Origin: JADGHX01 sp040255575
Lineage (GTDB): Bacteria > Pseudomonadota > Gammaproteobacteria > Steroidobacterales > Steroidobacteraceae
Direction: 5' to 3'
Length of the DNA stretch: 13,860 bases
NCBI GenBank assembly: GCA_040255575.1
Contig: JBDZVF010000137.1
Coordinates: 1-13,860 of the forward strand
Positions within the stretch are counted from its first letter, which is position 1. Every line of letters starts with the position of its first letter. Made by a program: the position numbers and the translations under genes. The notes under the pieces are model-generated. The model saw only the letters and a program-made list of their open reading frames with translations. It was not told the origin of the DNA and searched no databases. Shown here one piece after another: positions 7,847 to 13,860 of the stretch.

Positions 7847-9130
7847 TCAGGCGCCCAGACACATGCGAAGAGCGTCCGCCAGGATGCGAATGCCGTGAAT
7901 CAGCTCATCCTTCGTAATGGTGAGCGGCGGCAGAATCTTGAGCGCCTCGTCATGCGGTCCACAGGTTTCGATGAGCAGCCCTCGCTCGAAGGCGGTGCTC
8001 GAGACCTTGCGCGCCAGACCTTCCTGCGCAAATTCCACTGCCTGAATCAGCCCACGCCCCCGAATGCGAATGCGGGTCTGCAAGCCGAGCTCAGCCGTCA
8101 TGTCCTCCAGCGCCCGGATCGCGTAATTCGATTTCGCCTTGATCTGAGCGCTGAACGTGTCGTCCTGCCAGTGGCTCAGCGCCGCCGCCGCCGTAATGAA
8201 GGCAAGGTTATTGCCGCGGAACGTGCCCGTGTGCTCTCCGGGCTCCCAGACGTCCATGTCCGGGCGGATGAGCAGCAACGACATCGGCAATCCGTAACCG
8301 CTGATCGATTTGGACAGACACACCAGGTCCGGGTGGATTCCGGCCTCCTCGAAGCTGAAGAAGTCTCCGGTGCGGCCACAGCCCACTTGAATGTCGTCCA
8401 CGATCAGGAGCATTCCGTAGGTCCGGCACACCTGAGCCAGACGCTGCAGCCATTCGACCCGCGCCACTCTGACCCCGCCTTCCGCCTGGATCGTTTCGAC
8501 GATCACCGCTGCCGGAATGCCCAGACCGTTGCACGGACTTTCGAGGATTGCGGTGAGGTAATCGAGAGTACCGAGAGCAGGCCCCTGCTCGTCGTCGAAC
8601 AGAATCGGAAAGCTGTAATGCAACGGGACGCCGGCGCTCGCGCGCCTGGACACCTTCCCGCTCACCGCGAGCGCCCCCATGCTCATCCCGTGAAACGAGT
8701 TGACGCAGTGGATGATCGTCTGGCGACCGGTCACCTTACGCGCAAGCTTCAAGGCCGCTTCAACGGCATTCGTACCCGTCGGGCCGGTAAATTGGACTTT
8801 GTAGGAAAGGGCCCGTGGCTTCAGGATGACTGAAGCAAACTGTTGCAGGAAATCCCGCTTGGCAACAGTCGCCATATCGAGACTATGCGTGACGCCATCG
8901 GCAACGAGGTAGTCGATGAGCTTCTGCCTGATGTGCGGATTGTTGTGTCCGTAGTTCAACGTACCGGCGCCGCTGAAGAAATCGAGGTACCGCCTGCCGT
9001 GCTCATCGGTCAACCAGCAGCCCGTCGCCTTTTCGAAAACCGCCGGAAACGCGCGCGAATAGAGTCTGACCTCCGACTCCATCGCTTCGAATGGGCTCAA
9101 CCCGCTATACAAGGGCGACACAGCATTCAT
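7847..9130 (-). CDS. Diaminobutyrate-2-oxoglutarate aminotransferase (EctB type, class III)
   Basis: A PLP-dependent class III aminotransferase of 427 aa, the normal length for EctB/DABA aminotransferases. These make L-2,4-diaminobutyrate from aspartate semialdehyde with glutamate as amino donor. Key features, counted from ATG 9130, are the PLP lysine in CLSKSISGYG (K274), the aspartate that contacts the pyridine nitrogen in IVDDIQVGCGRTG (D245), FTGPTGTNAVEAALKLAR (114-131) for phosphate binding, and the HTGTFRGNN loop. The frame can be opened to a TTG at 9160, but ATG 9130 is preferred; it overlaps the end of the ATP-grasp gene by 26 bp, suggesting translational coupling. Neither ectA nor ectC is nearby, so the product is more likely a building block of the peptide than ectoine. 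The family is clear; the exact substrate (a 4-, 5- or 6-carbon semialdehyde) is inferred. Confidence 0.9.
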   Translation of the reverse strand: MNAVSPLYSGLSPFEAMESEVRLYSRAFPAVFEKATGCWLTDEHGRRYLDFFSGAGTLNYGHNNPHIRQKLIDYLVADGVTHSLDMATVAKRDFLQQFASVILKPRALSYKVQFTGPTGTNAVEAALKLARKVTGRQTIIHCVNSFHGMSMGALAVSGKVSRRASAGVPLHYSFPILFDDEQGPALGTLDYLTAILESPCNGLGIPAAVIVETIQAEGGVRVARVEWLQRLAQVCRTYGMLLIVDDIQVGCGRTGDFFSFEEAGIHPDLVCLSKSISGYGLPMSLLLIRPDMDVWEPGEHTGTFRGNNLAFITAAAALSHWQDDTFSAQIKAKSNYAIRALEDMTAELGLQTRIRIRGRGLIQAVEFAQEGLARKVSSTAFERGLLIETCGPHDEALKILPPLTITKDELIHGIRILADALRMCLGA

Positions 9131-10055
9131 TGTTCTCAACCCGCGGCGCAAGGTGTTCAACGATACGAACCTCAGTTTCCGACCCCCAGGTCGCTGTGGC
9201 GTTCATATCGACGATATAGAAGCGGTCTTCGTCATCCCTCATCATGTCGACGCAACCGAAATCCATCCCCGTGACGCTCACGAAGCTGAGCACGGCGTCA
9301 ATCGCTGGCCGGAGATCCTGGGGAACGGTTGCATCGATAACGCCTGCGGCATCCACGGAGAAGAGCAACAGCCGCTGGCGCTCTGAGCGGCCGATTGTCT
9401 TCACCCACGCGCGTTCCCGTCCTTCGGAGATGGCGAAGCGATTGCACAGAACGTAAACGCGATAGAACAGCTGTGCTTTGTTCTCGATGTACCGCTCGAC
9501 CACGAGGTTTGCATCGTCCCAGGCGGCAGCCGGCACATCCCGACGCGGTGCCACGACGTAGCCATGGTCGGGTTGTTTGTAAATGGCATGCACCGAAATG
9601 GCCAACGCGTCGAGATCATCGCTCGACAGCCTTGCCTCTGGCACTCCGCCGTAATTCCGATTGGTTTTGACGATCAGGAGCTCGGATGCATCGCCCTCTC
9701 GAGGCGCCGTCGTGGTTCTGAGCCCTGCACGCCGGCAAGCGGCCTGTACAAAGCGCTTCGAAATATCCACTACGTCAGCGTTCAATGTCTGAATGCCGCG
9801 GGAGTGAAGGTGCGCAACGAGGTCGGCACGATTTTCGGGACAGCGGGATGCGTCGGTGAGATTGATGTGAAACGCAAATGAGCCCGTGAAATTGTCAGGA
9901 AGGCGCTTGAGGATGTCGTCGTTCGTTTCACCCACGACAACCGGCATGCGTGAAGTGCCTGGAACCACCACGGGGACCAGGAAGCCTTGCCAGTGACTCA
10001 AGTCGTAAGCCACGACTGGAAGAGAGAGAGGGAGTCGCGCTCCTACACTTCGCAT
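9105..10055 (-). CDS. ATP-grasp ligase (RimK-like/amino-acid ligase type)
   Basis: A 316-aa protein with an ATP-grasp fold, which activates a carboxylate as an acyl-phosphate and couples it to an amine. Visible elements are LNADVVDISKRF (91-102) at the start of the ATP-binding half, the ATP-contacting lysine in LLIVKTNRNYGG (K130), the hinge acid in LVVERYI (E187), and the metal-binding part TGMDFGCVDMM (D270) followed by YIVDMNATATW (D283, N285). It is shorter than D-Ala-D-Ala ligases with extra domains and nearer to RimK-like enzymes. It overlaps the PLP-lyase gene by 13 bp (GGAG 5 bases before ATG 10055) and the aminotransferase by 26 bp. Its place in the operon suggests it forms an amide or peptide bond that the NRPS does not, as ATP-grasp ligases do in other small-peptide pathways such as dapdiamide. 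Substrates are unknown. Confidence 0.8.
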   Translation of the reverse strand: MRSVGARLPLSLPVVAYDLSHWQGFLVPVVVPGTSRMPVVVGETNDDILKRLPDNFTGSFAFHINLTDASRCPENRADLVAHLHSRGIQTLNADVVDISKRFVQAACRRAGLRTTTAPREGDASELLIVKTNRNYGGVPEARLSSDDLDALAISVHAIYKQPDHGYVVAPRRDVPAAAWDDANLVVERYIENKAQLFYRVYVLCNRFAISEGRERAWVKTIGRSERQRLLLFSVDAAGVIDATVPQDLRPAIDAVLSFVSVTGMDFGCVDMMRDDEDRFYIVDMNATATWGSETEVRIVEHLAPRVENNECCVALV

Positions 10056-11164
10056 CGAAGCTCCGTTGGCACAGGCTCCCGGATGATGCGGTCGTAAACT
10101 TCAGGATCCGTTGCTCCCTCCGTACAGAACAGCAACACCCGCGATGAGGAGCTCAATCCGAGTTGCAGGCGCCACCGCTCATCGTTGGCGGCGCAGAGCA
10201 AGGCTCCCAACCCGGCGGCACCCGTCTCTCCTGCGACCACACGCGCCCCGGATGCACGTCCACTTGCCAGTGAGCGAACTGCTCGTATGGCCCAGGAATC
10301 GTCGAGCGTCATGCAAAAGTTCAGTCGAGCGCGGAGCACGTCCCACGCAACGGGGGATGGGCGTCCGCACGCCAGCCCCGCCATGATCGTGGTCAGCGCC
10401 CCGTGCACTTGGGTGAGTTGGTCGTGCTTCGCGCTCGCGAAGACACAAGCCGCGTGCACGGGTTCGACACTCACAAGAGTGGGAGTTTTCGGTCCCAGTG
10501 CAGAATGCAGGTAATCGCAAACTGCGGCGGCAAAGGCGCCCACGCCACACTGCAAGAAGACGTGAGTGAATTTCTCGAGCGGCATGCGGTCGGCGACCTC
10601 ACTCAGCATCACGGTGTAGCCGGCCATAACGTCTTGGGGGATGACGGTGTAATTCTCGTCGGACGAATCACTGAGCAATATCCACCCATGTTGAAGAACG
10701 GCACGCTTTACGGCCGTTTCGGCATCGTCGTAGTTCCCGTCTACACGCACGGTACGAGCGCCGTACTGGCGAATGGCCTTTTCCCGGAACTCAGTCACAT
10801 GCCTCGGCAGATAGACGACGCACTCACATCCAAGTTGCTGGGCAGCCCAGGCAACCGCTCGACCGTAGTTGCCGTCGCTTGCACACGCGACTGTCGGATG
10901 GGGCTCTTTGTGTCGCTTCAGGAAAGCTTCGAGAGCGTATGCGGCGCCCAATGCCTTGAAGCTCCCGGTCCCGAAGCGGGAGCCCTCATACTTCAGCCAG
11001 ATCTCACCGAGTTGAAGTTCCCTGGCCAGCGGATCAAGCGGCAGGAGTGGCGTAACGGAATACGAGGCCCATCGTGAGAGAGTGCTCCTCGCAGCATCCG
11101 CAGCCTCGGGCGTACAAAACCCCCCGGCCGGGGAATCGCGCATCGGAATGCTGACGAGCTCCAT
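10043..11164 (-). CDS. PLP-dependent diaminopropionate ammonia-lyase-like enzyme (fold type II)
   Basis: A 373-aa fold-type II PLP enzyme of the tryptophan-synthase-beta/threonine-dehydratase superfamily. It most resembles diaminopropionate ammonia-lyase, which splits 2,3-diaminopropionate to pyruvate and ammonia. The PLP lysine is in FGTGSFKALG (K70), the substrate loop is SDGNYGRAVAW (96-106), and the phosphate loop is QCGVGAFAAAV. By eye, D97 and D166 match the two acidic residues described as catalytic in the E. coli enzyme. It is a little shorter than the E. coli protein, which is about 400 aa. It heads the biosynthetic part of the operon, 129 bp after the permease stop. An AGGGA about 9 bases before ATG 11164 is a fair ribosome site. 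It could be an elimination or beta-replacement enzyme of the pathway, or could remove a toxic diamino acid; the context does not decide. Confidence 0.78.
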   Translation of the reverse strand: MELVSIPMRDSPAGGFCTPEAADAARSTLSRWASYSVTPLLPLDPLARELQLGEIWLKYEGSRFGTGSFKALGAAYALEAFLKRHKEPHPTVACASDGNYGRAVAWAAQQLGCECVVYLPRHVTEFREKAIRQYGARTVRVDGNYDDAETAVKRAVLQHGWILLSDSSDENYTVIPQDVMAGYTVMLSEVADRMPLEKFTHVFLQCGVGAFAAAVCDYLHSALGPKTPTLVSVEPVHAACVFASAKHDQLTQVHGALTTIMAGLACGRPSPVAWDVLRARLNFCMTLDDSWAIRAVRSLASGRASGARVVAGETGAAGLGALLCAANDERWRLQLGLSSSSRVLLFCTEGATDPEVYDRIIREPVPTELRCEV

Positions 11165-11293
11165 TCTTGAGTATCCCTGCTTCCAGTATTCCGGGACGAT
11201 ACTGCAGCCGCCTCACGAATTGCGCAATGAATCGGCGCCGGTGCTCGATGCGCTGCGGATTTTCAGGTTGAAAACCCGTACATCCTTGTTTCC
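11165..11293 (-). promoter_or_regulatory. Spacer between permease and lyase genes with a hairpin
   Basis: The longest non-coding gap inside the minus-strand run (129 bp). It holds an inverted repeat at 11257-11277 that can form a stem of about 9 bp (one G-U pair on the minus-strand transcript) with a 3-base loop. No T-run follows, so it is not a standard intrinsic terminator; it could reduce read-through or protect transcript ends. On the minus strand a TTGCGC and a CAGTAT at about 17-bp spacing lie nearer the lyase start, but this is a poor match to a sigma-70 promoter. No small gene was seen. Confidence 0.3.
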
Positions 11294-12454
11294 TCAGCTT
11301 GCCTTGAGTGCTACCGCAATCGGCAATCGTCCTGCCCGAATGGACGGAAGGATGCCGCCAATGAGCGCGATGCCCAGTGACCAGAGAACACTGATGAGGG
11401 CGAGGCGCCCAGTCACGGCCATCGGAAAGGTGATCTCCTGCGCCACCACGACGTGCCCATTGAACAGATACCAGTCGATGCCCGCGCCGAGGAGCGCGGC
11501 GGGAATAGCGAGCAGCATTCCTTCCGCGAGTACCGAAATGACGACGGACACATTGCCGAAGCCGATCGCACGCAACGTGCCGATCTCGCGGGTGCGCGCG
11601 TCGACACTGGCATAGAGGCACGCCAATGCGCCGCAGGCTGCGCCGAGACCCATCAGCCCGCCGAGGACATAGCTGATGAAATCGAAGAGCTCTCGCTGCG
11701 GCCGGAGCACCGCGTCGTTGCTTTCCGCCTGCGTCATGACGGTTGCCGCGAGCGTCGGGTCGTTGATTACGGCCTGCTTGAACGTCGCGAACGCAGCGGG
11801 CGATTCGACTATGACGTTCACGGTGTTGAATGTAGAGCGTGGGAACGCCGCCAGCATGGTATCAGCATCGCCGATGACCCAGTCCTGCAGCGACTTGCTG
11901 TCGAACACGCCGACGATTTGCCAGGAGGTGCCTCGTATGCGCACCTGATCGCCGACATTCATGCGCCTGAAGCGGCGGCGAATCACATCGCTCACCACGA
12001 GCTCGCGCAGCCCCGGCCGCACGTTGCGCCCCTCGACGATGCGAGCTCCGGAGTCGATATCCCAGAATCCGGGCGTGACGAAATAGAAACTCACCGGACT
12101 GCGCCGGCTCTCCCGACTCACGACGTCCATGTACATGAAAGCGGCGCCGAAAATCTCGGGCTCACCCCGCGACCCGCGCTTTATTCCCGGCTTGTCGGAG
12201 ATGCTGCTCAGAATGGTCTTCGGCAGAGAGCTCTGCACCGCCGATTCCGCCTCGGCGGAGAGCACGACGGCCTGATCCGCACGAACGTCGGCTCGGGCAA
12301 GCTCCCGCAACCCCTGGCCGAGTGCGAGCATTGCCACCAGCACACCCGTGACGGCGGTAATGCTGATCACGATGACGGCCGAGGTGCCGAGTCTCTGGGG
12401 AATGCTGGAGATCGCTGTAACGGTCAGGAGCCAGATGCGACGGAGAGCGCGCAT
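11294..12454 (-). CDS. ABC transporter permease, FtsX/MacB family
   Basis: A 386-aa inner-membrane permease of the MacB/FtsX type. Layout: one N-terminal membrane helix (about 26-46), a periplasmic domain of about 210 residues, then three C-terminal helices (about 262-285, 305-332 and 347-370). The conserved cytoplasmic segment TREIGTLRAIGFG lies between the second and third helices, where these permeases couple to their ATPase. It follows the other permease by 9 bp, and a GAGGGT overlapping the upstream TGA serves as ribosome site. The pair probably forms a heterodimer that needs a separate ATPase, as MacB- and DevC-type exporters do. No ATP-binding subunit or MacA-like adaptor is in the window. 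Role in export of, or resistance to, the cluster product is inferred from position. Confidence 0.85.
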   Translation of the reverse strand: MRALRRIWLLTVTAISSIPQRLGTSAVIVISITAVTGVLVAMLALGQGLRELARADVRADQAVVLSAEAESAVQSSLPKTILSSISDKPGIKRGSRGEPEIFGAAFMYMDVVSRESRRSPVSFYFVTPGFWDIDSGARIVEGRNVRPGLRELVVSDVIRRRFRRMNVGDQVRIRGTSWQIVGVFDSKSLQDWVIGDADTMLAAFPRSTFNTVNVIVESPAAFATFKQAVINDPTLAATVMTQAESNDAVLRPQRELFDFISYVLGGLMGLGAACGALACLYASVDARTREIGTLRAIGFGNVSVVISVLAEGMLLAIPAALLGAGIDWYLFNGHVVVAQEITFPMAVTGRLALISVLWSLGIALIGGILPSIRAGRLPIAVALKAS

Positions 12455-12463
12455 ACCAGACCC

Positions 12464-13618
12464 TCAGCGGTTGGCAAGCGCGTCAGCCACGCGCAGCCGC
12501 AATCCGCGCCAGGCCGCAACACCCCCGCCTGCGAGCGCAAGCGCCACTGCGCAGGCGAAGCCCAACGCGAACACGCTCGACGGCACGCTGATGTTCCCGA
12601 TCGATTCGCGAGCCACAGGCAGCAGCAGCACGCCGAGCCACAACCCGATCGCAGCGCCCGCGAGATAGAGCACGAGCGTCTCGACGAGGATCAGCGTCAT
12701 CACCCGCCGGTCGGAAAAGCCGAGCGTCTTGAGAACGCCGATCTCCGGTGTGCGCTCGCGGATCGACTGCATCATGAGCGCGCCGGTGGCAAACAGCAGC
12801 ACGAAGAACGTCGCTCCCACAATCCGGTGCGCGACGGTATTGAGGTCGCCCAAACGCCTGAGATTGACCTCCGCCTGATCCTTCTCGGACTGCGTGAGCG
12901 TCTCGTTCGGTGAGTTCTCGAATTTCGAATCGATCATCTCCTTGACCTGCGCGGCATGCGCGGGATCGTCGATGCGCAGCACTGCAAATTTGAACGTGTC
13001 GCGTCCCGGCCCCTCGGGCAAGGACTGGTTGACGTAATCGTAATTGGCGATCAGCAGCTCAGGTTGCGGGCCGGACTGCCGCGGGCTCCCCCACGTGCCG
13101 ACGATTTCGAACGTCCAGTTGCCGCTCCCATCCATGCGCTTCAGCTTCGATTGAAGCGTCACGCGTTGGCCCACCCTCCAGCCATACTTGCGCATCGTTC
13201 CCAATCCGACGATGGCTCCGTCCTGAACCTGACGCATCGCACTCTGCGCCGACGCGGGATCGACCCGCGCCGGCCCATAGACCGTGAGGAAGGAGTCGGG
13301 ATCGGTTGCACAGATCGGCACGCCCTGCTCGGGACGCTGATAGGTCGAGTAGAACTGATAGCGGAACGCGACATCCCGGACCCCGGGGATCGTTTTCAAC
13401 GATTCGAGCATCGAGATGGGCAGCGCGCCGCGTTGATCCAGCTTGCTCGCCACATACAGACGATCGGCGCGCGCGGCCGCAATGGCGCGATTGACACCGC
13501 TCGTCACCCCCTGCAGCGCGCCGAACAGCGCGAAGGCCACGATGACCTGTGCGAAGACCAGAACGGACCGGCTGGGCTTGCGCCGGATCGCCGCCCAGAC
13601 CAGTGGGATGAACTTCAC
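12464..13618 (-). CDS. ABC transporter permease, FtsX/MacB/DevC family
   Basis: A 384-aa permease paralogous to its downstream neighbour. The first helix is at about 18-38 (SVLVFAQVIVAFALFGALQG); a large periplasmic part follows, then three helices near the C terminus (from ATFFVLLFATGALMM through LVLYLAGAAIGLWLGVLLLP to FALGFACAVALALAGGG). The coupling segment ERTPEIGVLKTLGFSDRR sits after the second helix. The start is GTG 13618 with GAAGGA about 9 bases ahead. A 75-bp gap separates it from the gene fragment on the right. With the 11294-12454 permease it should form a two-permease exporter; the missing ATPase is expected nearby outside the window or elsewhere in the genome. Confidence 0.85.
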   Translation of the reverse strand: MKFIPLVWAAIRRKPSRSVLVFAQVIVAFALFGALQGVTSGVNRAIAAARADRLYVASKLDQRGALPISMLESLKTIPGVRDVAFRYQFYSTYQRPEQGVPICATDPDSFLTVYGPARVDPASAQSAMRQVQDGAIVGLGTMRKYGWRVGQRVTLQSKLKRMDGSGNWTFEIVGTWGSPRQSGPQPELLIANYDYVNQSLPEGPGRDTFKFAVLRIDDPAHAAQVKEMIDSKFENSPNETLTQSEKDQAEVNLRRLGDLNTVAHRIVGATFFVLLFATGALMMQSIRERTPEIGVLKTLGFSDRRVMTLILVETLVLYLAGAAIGLWLGVLLLPVARESIGNISVPSSVFALGFACAVALALAGGGVAAWRGLRLRVADALANR

Positions 13619-13693
13619 TCGCCGTTTCCTTCCACTTCCCTCAAACCCGGCTTGCGATGAGAAATCTCGCAGTTCGTTGACTGCGCGGAGGAT

Positions 13694-13860
13694 TTAACAC
13701 GCGTCGACCTCCGCGAGCACGGCACGATAACGCTCTCGTGGAATGCCCGCCGGGTAATCGTCGTTCCAGGGTTTTCGGGGACCGGCAAAGTGCAGCACGT
13801 GTGCCACGCGTTCGGCGGCCACGAGCATATCAGCCGAGAACCGCGTGCCGATGTGGGGTA
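13694..13860 (-). CDS. C-terminal end of a probable glycosyltransferase (GT8-like), partial
   Basis: An open frame from the right edge runs to TAA at 13694-13696, about 54 codons. It contains VLHFAGPRKPWNDDYP, which resembles the HFxGxxKPW signature near the end of family-8-type and related nucleotide-sugar glycosyltransferases; the following basic helix (PRERYRAVLAEVDA) ends the protein. The catalytic part is outside. It lies upstream of the permeases in the same direction, 75 bp away. It may belong to the same cluster or be its right border. The assignment rests on one motif. Confidence 0.5.
   Translation of the reverse strand, partial: PHIGTRFSADMLVAAERVAHVLHFAGPRKPWNDDYPAGIPRERYRAVLAEVDAC

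Noticed and set aside
7634..8833. Plus-strand frame of 399 codons opposite the oxygenase and aminotransferase
   Set aside because: Antisense shadow of two genes with strong catalytic motifs; its own translation shows no recognisable domain.
7847..9130. Ectoine biosynthesis locus
   Set aside because: Only the aminotransferase is present; there is no acetyltransferase (EctA) or ectoine synthase (EctC) on either side.
7847..9160. Aminotransferase starting at TTG 9160
   Set aside because: ATG 9130 is a better start codon and shortens the overlap with the ATP-grasp gene; EctB-family proteins do not need the ten extra residues.
10019..10032. Short GA-rich run (agagagagaggg-like)
   Set aside because: It falls inside the ATP-grasp coding region near its N terminus and is explained by Leu/Ser codons; too short to be a notable repeat.
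11453..12913. Long plus-strand frame of 486 codons spanning both permease genes
   Set aside because: It is antisense to two clear permeases and crosses their junction, is rich in Arg, His, Glu and Gln with no family motif, and has no ribosome site. High GC often leaves such frames open.
1..13860. tRNA or rRNA genes, CRISPR array, insertion sequence or transposase
   Set aside because: No cloverleaf-like segment, repeat-spacer pattern, terminal inverted repeats or transposase motif was seen by eye on either strand.

Overview
The window is GC-rich, densely coded DNA from a bacterium, most likely a proteobacterium. The evidence is codon usage, GTG starts, Shine-Dalgarno spacing and gene types; I cannot name a genus. 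It holds most of a small non-ribosomal peptide (NRPS) biosynthetic cluster. I recognise the enzyme families but not a known product.

Layout. Bases 2-343 (+) are the tail of a gene that looks like a beta-lactamase-type serine hydrolase, probably the left border. Facing it is a two-gene minus-strand unit: a free-standing carrier protein (1663-1911) followed by a lone condensation (C) domain (356-1678). A 101-bp spacer with a candidate promoter separates this unit from a divergent plus-strand AMP-forming acyl ligase (2013-3587). The 3' end of the ligase overlaps the 3' end of the main minus-strand run. In transcription order that run is: tail of a probable glycosyltransferase (13694-13860), two FtsX/MacB-type ABC permeases (12464-13618 and 11294-12454), a diaminopropionate ammonia-lyase-like PLP enzyme (10043-11164), an ATP-grasp ligase (9105-10055), a diaminobutyrate aminotransferase of the EctB type (7847-9130), a clavaminate-synthase-like Fe(II)/2-oxoglutarate oxygenase (6749-7828) and an A-T-C NRPS (3571-about 6735). 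From the lyase to the NRPS the genes overlap or are 13-18 bp apart, so they read as one operon.

How the genes could work together (inference). The aminotransferase would supply L-2,4-diaminobutyrate. The oxygenase would hydroxylate a free amino acid and the PLP lyase would act on a diamino acid. The NRPS A domain carries a ten-residue code, read by eye, of DVWHVSLVDK, one residue from the known EntF serine code, so it should load L-Ser onto its own carrier. The terminal C domain would couple Ser to an amine acceptor. The separate ligase could charge the lone carrier with an acyl group for the lone C domain, and the ATP-grasp enzyme could make one more amide bond carrier-free. No thioesterase, reductase or other C-terminal release domain is present. 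The permeases suggest export or self-protection; their ATPase is not in the window.

The most interesting points are the unusual enzyme combination, the split line of lone C domain, lone carrier and ligase, a degenerate C-domain active-site motif, and an NRPS whose coding similarity starts upstream of every ATG/GTG/TTG in its frame, next to a good Shine-Dalgarno before an ATT codon.
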